From Macrobrachium rosenbergii (taxonomy: Eukaryota; Arthropoda; Malacostraca; Decapoda; Palaemonidae): a DNA stretch of 64,000 nt. The notes under the pieces are model-generated. The model was not told where the DNA came from, did not search any database, and was given only the letters and a program-made list of their open reading frames with translations. The stretch lies in assembly GCF_040412425.1 (NCBI RefSeq), contig NC_089749.1, positions 41,237,739-41,301,738 of the forward strand, given 5' to 3'. This document shows, one piece after another, positions 1-10,590 of this stretch. Numbering within the stretch: the first letter of the stretch is position 1; each line of letters begins with the position of its first letter. Both the position numbers and the translations under genes were made by a program.

Positions 1-430
1 ATTTTCTCCCAAAAAAAATTGCTTAACTAGACTGCTGCTCTCTCTCGATATAATCAGCAGTGGCTCCCAAGAAAAAGAAACTACGACAGTACCTAAACAC
101 CTGCAGTTTCCTCTCCAAAGATAGCTTACGTGACTGGGGGTTTGCACTGTAATCGACAACAATCACACACAAGTATATTTCAAACAAAAAGAGGCATAAA
201 CAGAAAGCAAAATGCAGTCAGGCACAGAAGAGCAGAGACATCTTCACAAGACAGCATCTGAAAGCAAAGTGGAATGCAGTACGACAGGTGGGCGGGGCTT
301 CCCCCTACCTGTAGCTAGTTTTCAACCTTGTCTGAAGGTTACACAGGCGTTCCAGCTAGCGCCAGTGAGCCAAGTCCTATGTAAAGAACGATGGTTTTAT
401 TTGTGTAGGAACAATTAAATAAACAGAATT
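1..430 (-). mobile_element. 5' terminus of a DIRS-like element (copy K)
   Basis: This stretch matches the right-hand (5' in coding sense) ends of other DIRS-like copies in the window. It has the GGTGGGCGGGGCTTCC motif also seen near 51880, then a terminal segment at about 365-415 (ATGTAAAGAACGATGG, TTGTGTAGGAACAA). That segment is the reverse complement of the terminal sequence near 53040-53080. The rest of the element lies below position 1. There is no coding potential here. Confidence 0.6.
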
Positions 431-522
431 CGTCATGAAGCAAAAGGCAGTGCTGTATATTAATAACAAAAATATAAGTTGTCTCCAAGAAGTGTAAATT
501 TTTATCATTTAAAAAGTAGCTT

Positions 523-600
523 TAACAGACCACTGAGTTAAAAGAACTCAAATAGGACTGGCCCAAAGAATTGGCAATTTTATACGTAAAATTTGTTTTT
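523..600. repeat. SINE tail fragment
   Basis: The sequence around AGACCACTGAGTTAAAAGAACTC and GACTGGCCCAAAGAATT resembles the non-tRNA tail of the better preserved tRNA-derived SINE at 10320-10590. It is short and diverged. The surrounding 430-930 region is AT-rich and holds nothing else I recognise. Confidence 0.45.
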
Positions 601-1124
601 TGTAAATTCATTTTATCTAAGAGGTTGCAGTGTTGTACAAATTTTGGAATTGTTTCAAAAGAAAAGTTGCTATTTTCAGCTAAAATTTTTTTCATTGTGT
701 GATTTTTAAAGTATAAGTTTCCTGGATGCTGATATTTTTGGCATCTTGTTAAAATATGCTATATAGATACTTGCATTTGACATATACTGTACATGTATCA
801 CAAATTGGTGGGGATTGTGTGTTGTGCACATTAAAAAACTGTTAGATTACTATGTCCTACTCTTAATCTTATTAAAAATACTTCTTGTTTTCTACTATTT
901 CTTGAAGATGATGGCCATTCATTAACAGTGTATTTAATAATCCTTAATTTGTTCAATATGGGGGTATTATTCCAGTCTCACTGCCAAAATTTTTCCCACA
1001 CCACTGAGTTAATCACATTTAACCAATTGACTGGAAGATAGAATTGAAAGTATGGTAATCTTACTGCTTCTTTTGCTGCAATATCTACTTTTTCGTTTCC
1101 TTCAATTCTTACATGAGATGGAAT

Positions 1125-1430
1125 TCAACGTATTATTTTTATGTGCTTTTGTTTCATTCTGTGTAGCATTAGCTTGCTATCAGATAATAAGGGATTTTTT
1201 AAACTATATGATTTTATGGCTTCAACTGCACTTTTTGAGTCACTACATATTATAACATTTAACTTCTTTATGGGTATTGTCTTTATTGCTTTTCTGATGG
1301 AATATAATTCTGATGTATATAGACGCCTATAATAGCAAAGAATTTTGCATTTTAAATTTGCAAGACAGTACTGAATAGCCAACCCCTTCATGTGTTTTGG
1401 AGCCATCTGTGTAGATTTCACATTTTCCAC
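1125..1430 (-). pseudogene. RNase H domain fragment of the non-LTR element
   Basis: A 101-codon open stretch contains SELYSIRKAI and IICSDSKSAVEAIK, typical of the middle of RNase H domains in jockey-type retrotransposons (catalytic Glu in the SEL helix, catalytic Asp in SDS). It would cut RNA in RNA:DNA hybrids during reverse transcription. It has no independent start and is part of the decayed element around it. Confidence 0.75.
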
Positions 1431-2223
1431 TATGTGTCCTTATGTATTTGGGTATATATTGTTTTATTACTATCTGATTGTGACTGCCTTTCTTTGCATC
1501 ATTACAGAGGGTGGTACAAATATCGGCTTGGCTGACTATCCAAGGTGCTATATTATTATGTGATCTATAATTTTTAATATTTGATAGGCTATTCTGTTCA
1601 AGAGTCTATTTGTTCTTATTGAAAAGGGAGGTGGGCATTGTACATTTTGAAATATTTCCTATTCATAAATCTTCGTTTTGCTAGTGATGATCCTGTTCTA
1701 ATTTTCAAACCTCTTTGCACTGTTACAATTTCTAATCACTATGAAAAGGGTAGGTTTCCAGCATCTGATATTGACTCTGTTGAGGATGATTTGAAGACTC
1801 CTGTTGCAAGTCTAAGGCCCAAATGATGGAAGGATTTAATGATTTAAGCACAGATTTTGAAGCTGAACCATACAGTACACTGGACTTCCACATTCTAGAA
1901 TTGGTAAGACAGACACTTTATGTAACTTCAACATGGTATGTCTATCAGCTCCCCAAGTGGTATGAGCTAGTTTTTTAATTAAATTAAATGCTTTGATACT
2001 TTTCCATACTATATAATTTATGTGCCTTCCAATTTAAATGTAGATCAAATAAAAATCCTAAAAACTTTACTTCATCATAAAAATTTACAATTCTGTCCTC
2101 CATTTTTAATTCTACACTAGACATTTATCAATATTTTAACTTTATAAAACATTAGAGCTTTTGTTTTTTCAACTGAAAATTAGAAGCCTACTGACTGGCC
2201 CAAGCGTGAATATTAGCCATTGC

Positions 2224-2440
2224 TTGTTTGTGGAGCATCACTATATTGTGATCGAAAATAATGATTAAAAAGCCACAATAATATAATTGATAAATTGTAT
2301 ATTTTTTTTTTTAAGACACAAAATATACAAAAAGGGGATAAAAGCGGGGAGCTTTCGACCGTTTATATAGCCAACTTTTTTTGTCTTAAAAAAAAAAAAT
2401 ATACAATTTATCAATTATATTATTGTGGCTTTTTAATCAT
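2224..2440. mobile_element. Foldback element with long inverted repeats and 13-bp TSD
   Basis: Two arms of about 60 bp, roughly 2260-2323 and 2379-2444, are near-perfect reverse complements of each other (AATGATTAAAAAGCCACAAT... against its complement). A loop containing GGGAGCTTTCGACCG separates them. The 13-bp TATTAGCCATTGC occurs at 2211-2223 and again at 2441-2453, consistent with a target-site duplication. The insertion interrupts the jockey-type RT pseudogene. I see no coding capacity. Confidence 0.7.
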
Positions 2441-2719
2441 TATTAGCCATTGCATTATTTAGTATTCTTTGTATATATCTAAAGTTGTGTGAAGTATAAA
2501 ATATTGCCAAATCATCAACATACAAACTGCTATTAATGCCTAGAGGTAGTTTCAACAATATTATTTATTGCTAAAGCAAATAATGTCCACTCAATACGCT
2601 TCCTTATGGAACACCATCTAATTTGTAACTTTTGGATAGAGTTGCATCTATCTTTGAAATATTCTTTCATTTTGGAAATTTTTAATATAAATTGCTATTT
2701 TGGCCCTTAAACCATTTTT

Positions 2720-3418
2720 ATAAGAAATGTCAAAAGTTAAAGAGGAAGCCAATACAGAAATGATCCTTGAGTAGTATGTAATTGATGAACATTTGTTAAT
2801 AAATCAAAGTCAGTATAAAATAAGCAAGAGTAAAAATGTATGCTATCATTCCAAGAAATATTGTACACGAAGCTAATACAAAAAATTAATCCTTGACATG
2901 ACATCTTTTCACACTGACAGTAAAGGACTTCTTCACCAAAAAAACCTGACGTTCAAAATGCAATTCTTGAAAGAACAACTGAAAGCTCAATTACATAAAA
3001 GAGGTTAAGTTACTTTAGAACCTCAAATGGTGTCCCAACCTTATTACTACAAAGCACAGAAACCAGTTTTTTCCACTATCACATTAGAGCCATCACTGCA
3101 AAATCACAGATCTGCCTTTCTAATTCTACTGATAAAACTAAACCTCAATACCAAGTTTATCCAATGATGACAAGGAAAAATACAATAATCTAAAAAGCAC
3201 TTCAGTTAACCAGTTCTCACTAGGCAAGCTAAGGAGAGAATGACAATAAGTAAAATAATTATATGGTGGTAGTACCAGGGGCAGGGATGACTTACCTGAG
3301 ACTGTGATTCATGATTCGTTTGTTTACAGTAGAAACTCAACACTCAGCCATTCTGCCTTCTGAGTGTTAAGCGTTAGTAAAATAAGAGGTTTATTTACCG
3401 TCCTTCAAAATAACTTAC
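2720..3418. other. CRYL1 intron sequence without a recognised feature
   Basis: AT-rich intron sequence downstream of the 3419 exon. On the minus strand a GTAAGT-like donor lies near 3290-3300, but no reading frame resembling CRYL1 precedes it. I see no repeat with clear termini. Confidence 0.5.
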
Positions 3419-3576
3419 TGAATTCTGTTAGCGCCAAACCCTGGCTGTTCTTTAGTAAACACAACAGGGGACTGGCCAATTTCCTTCAGTATAGCTCGTG
3501 TCATGTTGACGGTTTCTTTGCTTGTCCAGGGAGCAGGAACAACCTCCACCATTGGAACATAATATGGAGGATTCAC
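3419..3576 (-). CDS. CRYL1: CRYL1 internal exon (VNPP signature, start of C-terminal domain)
   Basis: 158-nt exon with a ttaacttccag acceptor and a gtaagt donor. It encodes VNPPYYVPMVEVVPAPWTS, then KETVNMTRAILKEIGQSPV and VFTKEQPGFGANRI plus two bases. VNPP completes the HPVNPP signature, and the Glu of MVEVVP sits where the family has the catalytic His-Glu partner. The final segment enters the all-helical C-terminal dimerisation domain. It ends in phase 2, so the next exon (family sequence resembling YA..E..RLVE.G) must start with one base completing Gln. I find no such exon down to position 1, so about 130 C-terminal residues are encoded beyond the window. Confidence 0.93.
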
Positions 3577-3906
3577 CTGGAAGTTAAATAAAAATAGAGG
3601 GAAAACATGAGAGATAAAAGCAAATTAAATATGTTAATACTTTTACTATAAAACATTTCTTGGGCAACCATACTACCACTTGAAGCAGTATCAAAAACTA
3701 CTATGTATAAAAATGAATCTAAACAAAAAAGGAAAAACAGAGCTTTTTATTCTGTAATTAAATAGCCCATCTGAAATCTTACGAAAAATTCTTGCACTTA
3801 CCAATGGGAGATGCCTCTCACAGGAGGTTAACTCCAATTCTCTCTCCCTTTTTCCCAAGTTTTGGTTTTCAACCTTTGGCTGAATTAAGAACACACCAGG
3901 AACATA

Positions 3907-4146
3907 CAGGCAGTCCCCAGTTATCGGCGGGGGTTCCGTTCCGACGGCGTGACAAGAAAAAATCGCCGATAAGCAAAAAGCACCGATTTTCAGTAATCGG
4001 CACCTCTGTTAGGTATGTATTGGCACCAATAAGTGATTATCGGCACCAGCAAGTGGAAATCGGTGCATATCGGTGCCGAAAATCGACAATTTTCGTCACT
4101 AGACAAGCGCCGAAAAACCAGATTGCCAATGACCAAGGACTGCCTG
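3907..4146. mobile_element. 240-bp MITE, family X (TIR CAGGCAGTCCCC)
   Basis: It starts CAGGCAGTCCCCAGTTATCGGC and ends with the imperfect complement ...AAGGACTGCCTG. TA dinucleotides flank it on both sides (3905-3906 and 4147-4148). The interior carries repeated ATCGGCACC-type motifs. A second copy lies at 26006-26268. No coding capacity. It sits inside the CRYL1 intron at 3577-4396. Confidence 0.75.
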
Positions 4147-4396
4147 TATTACTTAATCCTCTCTCCATTTTCTGTGGTGCTAGTGTTTCTCTTTAATCAA
4201 CTTTTTTTGGGCAATCCAAGGTTTCTCCCAGATCATACCAACATACCATTGTACAGACATTGTCCTTGTATTCATAATTTATATTTTTCTAAGCAGTTTA
4301 CAGTTGGTTGTTTGCTACAGCATGACAAGATAAGGAGTTAAACAAGCTACTGTGTACCTTTTTTCTAAAGCTATATATTGTAATAAACAAACTCAC

Positions 4397-4522
4397 TGGA
4401 TGTGAAACAATGCAGTTTTCTTTGTGTGCCAAGTCAGCAGTAAACTTTGAAGGAACAATGCAGGATGTAGACGATGCAAGCACTGTCTTTGGACCTGCAA
4501 ATTCATCAATCTCTTGGAATAC
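4397..4522 (-). CDS. CRYL1: CRYL1 internal exon (catalytic Ser and His)
   Basis: 126-nt, 42-codon exon, phase 0 at both ends, with a gtgttttcag acceptor and a gtgagt donor. It encodes VFQEIDEFAGPKTVLASSTS, then CIVPSKFTADLAHKENCIVSHP. The SSTS segment is the conserved serine region of the 3-hydroxyacyl-CoA dehydrogenase superfamily. The final His-Pro is the catalytic histidine of the HPVNPP signature, which continues in the next exon. The intron to the previous exon is only 234 bp and looks free of transposons. Confidence 0.93.
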
Positions 4523-4756
4523 CTGAAAACACAGTAGTGCATCTTAAGCAAAGCTTCTTTACCACAATCAGCTTCAAAAATGACACCGATGTGATATAAC
4601 ATCAATGATTATATTGTAAACACCTGACTTAATAGTAAAAATACAAAATAAGAATCAGTCACAAGGTTAGGATGATATAGTGGGTGACAATGTCATATGG
4701 CACAACAATACCTAAACACATATTTGCTTACCTAATCAAGAGACTTGTTTACTTAC

Positions 4757-4839
4757 CTTTTTCTTGACTTCCATGTCCTCAAAAACAGATTCTTGGACAA
4801 ACTTGGCACCTTCTACACAATCCTTCAAGTCTGATGCAG
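4757..4839 (-). CDS. CRYL1: CRYL1 internal exon
   Basis: 83-nt exon with a ttcctttatag acceptor and a gtaagtaa donor. The translation, including the codon completed from the previous exon, is AASDLKDCVEGAKFVQESV followed by FEDMEVKKK. This matches the part of CRYL1 that contacts the nucleotide (family pattern: ...EAVEGA..IQE..PEDLELKKK). Phase 1 entry and phase 0 exit fit both neighbours. DIRS copy E begins about 30 bp upstream of the acceptor, so the branch-point region lies at or next to transposon sequence. Confidence 0.9.
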
Positions 4840-4871
4840 CTATAAAGGAAAACAGACAAAATTGAATAAAC

Positions 4872-7130
4872 AAATTTTGGAAAGTAATTTGTAGTTTTCC
4901 TATGTATACAAACCAGAGCCTTTTACGTAGGGGTAATTTTCCAAGTGTGCTGGAATCGGTTGTTAAAACCTGGTAACAAGGTAGTTTACTTGTTGAAGGA
5001 GGGTGAGTGGGAAAATACCATAATCACCTTCCATCACCAACACTCTTTCCTTCAGCACCAGGAGCTAATCAGGATGGTTGTTCCTACTGTACAGACATAC
5101 AAATGATGCATTTTATATAGGAGACTGCCTCCTTAGGTGGGAGGTTGTCTCTCAACTGACCAGCACGTTGAATCTTCACACAGAATTTTTGCATTCCCAG
5201 TCACAATGATGAGCAGGAGATCTTTGGATCCTATCAATTTCTATTCAGTCTGGCATAAGGATGATAGAACAATAGGACCCTGACCCCAAGAGAAATGTGT
5301 CTGAGATCTTGCTCGTATGGAAAAACCCGAGAGAGCCAAGTGCAACCCTTATGAGGGGGTGACAAAAGTTGGATGGCTGCCCAAACCTAGTCGATACAGT
5401 AATGGATTTGAAATAGGGCTTTAATTCCCCCACCCCCCTTGTTCAGAGGGGAGTGAAGAGTTGTGTCTTAAAAGTAAGAGCTCTAAGAATGGGCACTTGA
5501 TTATGTAGCCTACCTGCATCTGCCTCGTATCCAGCACATACTCAGCCTATCTATTGCCTACAGAGGAGGAAGAATAAAGATATGCTAATCATTCTTATGC
5601 CCTACAAGTACCTTAAGCAAAACAATTTTCTACATAAAAAGAGTTTGAATGATTACAAAACCTGCTGAACCACCATGACAGGTCCAAAGGAGAAGGTATC
5701 AAGGTACTTGTGGGCAACATCTCTTAGGTTGAATAAAGGTGGTCTGATATTGTCAAACATTTTACTGAGCTACATATACTATTGAAAAGCTGCTCCACAA
5801 TGCAATGGACAGTTCCTTGCCCATGCCCAAACTCTTGAATTGGCTACTTTGCTGGAAGAGTCACAAGCTCATTGGTTATGGCAATGAAGCCATAGAGAAA
5901 GGGTTTTCCTGAAAACCCTCTTGGTCGTGAAAGCACTAAAAGTGAGGTACTGACACTTTGGCCCAGGTCTGGTCCTTCTTAAGTTACATCTTCAGGTTTC
6001 TTTGGATACCATCGACAAAGTCTCCCCAGGAACTGACATGTTCTGGGTTTTCACCAAACTCAGAAACAAACAAAAGCAAAAGATATTCCCAACCCTCCAA
6101 GTACCAGACAAGATAAGAAAGGACATGTAACTCACCAGTAAGCTTCATCAAGACTAAGGGTAGAAGGACGACAGCCTTGACAACAGCCTTAAGTTAAATT
6201 AGGCTGCAGAGGAACAAGAGTCACATCCCACTTCAGAGGCCAAAACTCTATAGCAGAGCTAGGCTGTTCAAACCCCCTCTTGAGTATGGATAATCCAACT
6301 TCAGTCTGAAGACCTGGCTCAAGGCAGAGTGACAGCTTCACTACAGAGGCCGACATGAACTTGTCTTGATAAGCATTAACAAGACAGCCAAGGAGACTCC
6401 TCAACAATATCAATCACAGAAGGGCCCAGTTCCCTAGTACACATTAGATGACAAACTTTGGATGTACTCAGATATCTGAGTACATACAAAGTTTGTCATC
6501 AGTCCTGTCTTTTTTTATACAAAGTTTGTCATCAGTCCTGCCAAAAAAGACTATCTTTATCTTACAGGTGCTGCTGGATAACCTCCAAGCATGCAGCTGC
6601 AGGGTTTTTACTAACGATACCTCTGTACTTGTAGCTGACGAAGAAGAGTGGGTTAATGGGGAGTCTCCTTGGGTGTCCAGATTAAGATCCCACCAATTGG
6701 GAAACCACTTGGCATGGGACCAAGGAGGAACTACCAGGGTCATTCTGAGCTTGTGTGATCAACACTTGGTTGATCCCTTGATGGATCAGACTGAATGGAT
6801 GAAAAGCTACTTTTCAGGTTTGTCCCTGATTTTTTGTAACACATCTTGCAGAGCCATCCAAGGATCTCGAACAGATGTCAGGGGAGCAAAATAACAGGAG
6901 CTTGCTGTTTAGCTGAGTGGTGAACAGGTCAACCACTGGTGTTCACCCAAGCTCAAACAGCTTTCCTGCTATGCAAGATTGTAAGGCCCACTCTATCCCT
7001 ACTACCTGGCCCTGATATGCCACAACATTCCTCCTGCCCAGAATGTACCTTGCTGACAGCTCAACAGCATGCGAACTGGAATAAATTTGCTTTGTTGGGG
7101 CATACACTTTTGATTTTCCATGTATAAACT
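4872..7130 (-). mobile_element. DIRS-like element, truncated copy E
   Basis: It begins with a terminal repeat (CTATGTATACAAACC followed by a TTTACGTAGG block) like the other DIRS left ends. A degenerate tyrosine-recombinase region follows at about 5655-6420, including a WDVTLV segment near 6189-6413. Next is the recombinase N-terminal/RNase H linker region (about 6550-6890), and last an RNase H end equivalent (ATGTACCTTGCTGACAGC near 7045). The corresponding blocks of copy C occur in the same order at 54860-56400. It breaks off near 7130, where a non-LTR element begins. No intact frame survives. Confidence 0.65.
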
Positions 7131-7180
7131 ATTCCTATAATTTTTTTCAAGTTTGCACATATTCCTTTAATTTGTTTTAT

Positions 7181-7225
7181 ATGTTACTGCTTCTTTCTGG
7201 TGACAGTGAACTTAATCCTAGTCCC
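7181..7225 (+). other. 2A-like motif at the start of a non-LTR ORF
   Basis: The frame from ATG 7181 reads MLLLLSGDSELNPSPY. This fits the DxExNPGP ribosome-skipping consensus preceded by a hydrophobic run, except that the Gly of NPGP is Ser. A stop follows a few codons later. 2A-like sequences at the N-terminus of non-LTR retrotransposon proteins are known from other animals and trypanosomes. The Ser change and the stop suggest this copy is inactive. Confidence 0.6.
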
Positions 7226-7229
7226 TACA

Positions 7230-7651
7230 ATTACTTATAGAAATTTTGTATTTTACATAGCAATGTCCATGGATTATATGAGAATAAAAAGGACTTGGAT
7301 GTTGCGGCCGAGACTCTTGTATCTGATTTGTGACACAATCCAGAACAGCTGATTCCAGTGTTTTGGAAGCTCATTTTACTGCAGAGTGTGAGGATCATGG
7401 AACACAGGTTGTTACAGTCTGTGCAGACTAACAAATCCTTGTTTTTTCTAGTTACAGGAACCCAGTTTTGGATCACTATTTATGGTTGCTTGCTTATGGC
7501 AGCAGTTCAAAAACTAATTCCAAGGATTGTTTCATTATTGTTGGTGAATACAATGCTCATCATACTGAGTGGTTGAGCTCAGCTCCTGCCACAGATAATC
7601 ATGGTCTTGCTGCTTTAGACTTTTCCACTATTACTGGTTGTGAGACATTAA
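7230..7651 (+). pseudogene. Non-LTR endonuclease (EEP) domain, first part
   Basis: Plus-strand fragments of an apurinic-like endonuclease domain of the type common in decapod non-LTR retrotransposons. They read NVHGLYENKKDLDVAAETLV (about 7266-7325) and CFIIVGEYNAHHTEWLSS (about 7510-7580). The second is the catalytic GDFNAHH box, here GEYNAHH. The frame runs into the TTAA at 7648-7651 and resumes after the piggyBac-type insertion at 9833. This enzyme nicks target DNA to prime reverse transcription. Confidence 0.75.
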
Positions 7652-9828
7652 CCCTTAAACGCCTATTGGACGTATCATACGTCGACTAAAATTGTCTGTT
7701 GGGTGCCGTGGGCGTGCATCGTCGCCGACTACAAAAATTTCAACCTTCGGTCAACTTTGACTCGACCGAAATGGTCGAAAAATGCAATTGTAGCTAAAAC
7801 TCTTACATTCTAGTATTATTCAATCATGTACCTTCATTTTGCAACAAATTGGAAGTCTCTAGCACAATATTTCGATTTATGGTGAATTTTTGAAAAAAAC
7901 TTTTTCTTACGCATACGGTGCAGTAACTCAGCCAAAAATTTCATAAATTCTTTCAATTTTGTCGTAATTTTTGCACTGTTCTATATTAGCCGTTACATAA
8001 AGTTTTATATATGAAAATGTGCAATTTCATGTACAATACAGCAAAATACAACCCATGGTTGTAGCTTTTATCAGTTTGGAAATATTTTCATATAAACCAC
8101 AATAACTGCAAAATTTCAACCTTGGTCAACTTTGACTTCGACGAAATGGTCAAAAACACAATTTTAAGCTAAAATCTTACGATCTAGTAATATTCAATCA
8201 TTTACCTACATTTTGCAACCAATTGGAAGTCTCTAGCACAATATTTCGATTTATGGTAAATTTTTGAAAAAACTTTTCCTTACGTCCGCGCCATAAATTC
8301 TTTAACACGTTATCGTAATGTTTGCACTGTTTTATATTAGTCGTTACATAAAGTTTTATATATGGAAATGTGCGCAATTTCATGTAGAATACAACAGAAA
8401 ATAACTCATGGTTGTAGCTTTTATCAGTTTTGAAATATTTTCATATAAATGACGATAACTGCCAAAATTTCAACCTTCGTCAACGTTAACTCGACCGAAA
8501 TGGTAAAAACGCAATTATAAGCTAAAACTCTTACATTCTAGTAATATTCAATCATGTACCTTCATTTTGCAACAAACTGGAAGTCTCTAGCACAATATTT
8601 CGATTTATGGTGAATTTCTGAAAAAAAAAAAAAAATTTTTTCCTTACGCCTCTGCGCCGTGTAACTTGGCGAACATCTCAGAAATTCTTTCGTCATGTTG
8701 TCGTAATGTTTGCATCGTTTACATTAGTCGTTACATAAACTTTTATATATGAAAATGTGCGCAATTTCATGAAGAATACAACAGAAAATAGCTCATGGTT
8801 GTAGCTTTTATCAGTTTTGAAATATTTTCACATAAATCACGATAACTGCCAAAATTTCAACCTTCGGTTAACTTTAACTCGACCTAAATGGTAAAAAATG
8901 CAATTGTAAGCTAAAACTCTTACATTCTAGTAATATTCAATCGTTTAACTTCATTTTGCAATAAATTGGAAGTCTCTAGCACAATATTTCAATTTATGGT
9001 GAATTTTTAAAAAACATTTTCCTTACGTCCATAATGTAACTCGGCCGAACACCTCAGAAATTCTTTTGTCTCGTTGTCGTAATATTTGCACCACTTTAAA
9101 TTAGTCGTTACATAAAGTTTTATATATGAAAATGTGTGCAATTTCATGTACAATACAACAAAAAATAACTCAGGGTTGTAGCTTTTATCAGTTTTGAAAT
9201 ATTTCCATATAAATCACGATAAATAGAAAAAATTAGACTTTTGGTCGACTTTAACTCGACCGAAATGGTCGAAAACTGCAATTGTAAGCTAAAACACTTA
9301 CAGTCTAGTAATATTCAATCAATTAGCTTCATTTTTCAACAAACAGGAAGTCTCTAGCACAATATTTCGATTTATGGTGAATTTTTGAAAAAAACATTTT
9401 TTACGTCCAGCGTTATTTAATTCATGCATCATTTTGTGATAATATTTTCTCTGTGTTGCCTTGATCGTTTTAAAATTTGTTATATACCAAAATCATCGCA
9501 ATTTAGTATACAATACAACTAAGAAAAAATTAACTCATTAGCTTTAACCGTTTTGCTTACAGCGCGATTTGTATACAATTATATACAAGTTTTTTTTTGC
9601 TGTCATATATTCTAATATTTATATATGATAATGATATTTCTTTTCATTTCTGATGGTTGCATACTAAACTTCAGGCAATGACAAAAAAAATGAGCCAAAA
9701 ATGAACTCTTAATCTTAAAAACTAAGCGTGCTGTGATTTTTGAAAAAACTTTTTCAGCTTCGGCGCTAACTCACGAACGCGCGGCATACGGGAGACGTTT
9801 TTGTAAATAGGGCTTCGGCGTTAAAGGG
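7652..9828. mobile_element. Non-autonomous piggyBac-type element with internal tandem repeats
   Basis: The ends are CCCTTAAACGCC (7652-7663) and GGCGTTAAAGGG (9817-9828), inverted with one mismatch. TTAA lies directly outside each end (7648-7651, 9829-9832). A TTAA duplication with CCCTT-type termini is the piggyBac signature. Most of the interior is about five tandem copies of a roughly 370-bp AT-rich unit. It has no transposase. Rejoining the host frame across one TTAA restores a continuous endonuclease reading, ...GCETL then INEPTNQSG..., which confirms the insertion boundaries. Confidence 0.88.
7735..9560 (+). repeat. Tandem array of about five ~370-bp units
   Basis: The recurring anchor TTTCAACCTTCGGTCAACTT begins near 7738, 8114, 8468, 8855 and (diverged) 9232, so spacing is about 354-387 bp. 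Each unit also carries GGAAGTCTCTAGCACAATAT, TTATGGTGAATTTTTG and GTCGTTACATAAAGTTTTATAT. The units are clearly homologous but differ by many substitutions and small indels, so the array is old. It forms the interior of the piggyBac-type element. Confidence 0.9.
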
Positions 9829-9831
9829 TTA

Positions 9832-10080
9832 ATAAATGAACCCACAAACCAATCTGGCAATCACTTGGACCTTGTAGTAGGTTTGGCAGTGGGCTCATCT
9901 GATTACAGTTTGATTAAAGTTAATGTGAGATGGAAAGGAATACTTGAAGTCCAAGGTCAATTGCCCTTAACAGAAGGCAGAGCTTTTGGCTCAATGTTGT
10001 GGTTTCACTTTCTTGGGAACCAGTGTTGAATTGAAGGAATAGAGCAAAATAACGGTGTTACTCCAGCAATATTGGGGAGT
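9832..10080 (+). pseudogene. Non-LTR endonuclease (EEP) domain, second part
   Basis: This continues the domain split by the piggyBac-type insertion. It reads INEPTNQSGNHLDLVV, then a GSSDYSLIKV segment corresponding to the SDH catalytic box of EEP nucleases (here SDY). Stops appear soon after. In related elements the RT domain follows this segment; a fragment of it is found at 11240-11530. Confidence 0.72.
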
Positions 10081-10324
10081 AAATCATAAAATTATTACTT
10101 AACCTAATTTTTACTTACAAATTGTGTTGGCTACAACTGGTACAGGTTTCCTCTGGATTCCTGTGATCAATTCTTTGTGGGATACCCTAACTGACAATTT
10201 ACACTACCTAAAATCGATCTAGAGGTCAAGTCAAATACATATACACATGATGATCAATACACTATGTTTTTCCTTGATCCATAAACTAATCCAGTGAGTG
10301 AAAAAAAAGTTAGTATATCTTAGT

Positions 10325-10590
10325 TTAACCAGACCACTGAGCCGATTAACAGCTCTCCTATGGCTGGCCCGAAGGATTAGATTTATTTTACGTGGCTAAG
10401 AACCAAATGGTTACCTAGCAACGGGACCAACAGCTTATTGTGGAACCCGAACCACATTATGATGAGAAATGAATTTCTATCACCAGAAATAAATTCCTCT
10501 AATTCTTCATTGGCTGGTCGGAGAGTCGAATGCTGGGCCAACAGCGTGCTAGCCGAGAGCTCTACCCACCCCCCAATGAAGAACTCACAA
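10325..10590 (-). repeat. tRNA-derived SINE
   Basis: On the minus strand the head (about 10510-10585) resembles a tRNA gene: a box A-like TGGGTAGAGCTCTCGG and a box B-like ATTCGACTCTCC. A long conserved tail follows (TTATTTCTGGTGATAG, GTTGCTAGGTAACCATTTGG, and CTCAGTGGTC at its end). The same tail is recognisable as a fragment at 523-600. It is nested in the non-LTR remnant. Confidence 0.72.

Larger units (their letters stand above)
930..2720 (-). mobile_element. Decayed jockey-type non-LTR retrotransposon with RT and RNase H
   Basis: Read on the minus strand, fragments occur in the correct order from high to low coordinates. First is an RT palm GVP*GSVLS segment (about 2600-2640), then the catalytic YVDDLAIF box (YVDD codons 2511-2522), then a thumb segment reading VKFLGFLFD (about 2045-2085). 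A connection segment, LRLATGVFKSSSTESISDAG, follows at about 1745-1825, and an RNase H domain lies at 1125-1430. Stops and frameshifts break the frame throughout, so it is a pseudogene. The RT/RNase H order and the LATG-FKSS motif fit the jockey group. A foldback element interrupts it at 2224-2440. Confidence 0.75.

Noticed and set aside
3285..3345. Possible extra CRYL1 exon ending at a GTAAGT-like donor on the minus strand
   Set aside because: The donor is good, but the preceding sequence has no CRYL1-like reading and the phase does not fit.
3792..4196. 134-codon plus frame spanning 3792-4196
   Set aside because: Covers MITE X1 and its flanks; translation is repeat-derived, with no family resemblance.
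7735..9560. Possible CRISPR-like array from regular repeats
   Set aside because: Units are ~370 bp, contiguous and diverged with no unique spacers, and they sit inside a TTAA-flanked eukaryotic transposon.
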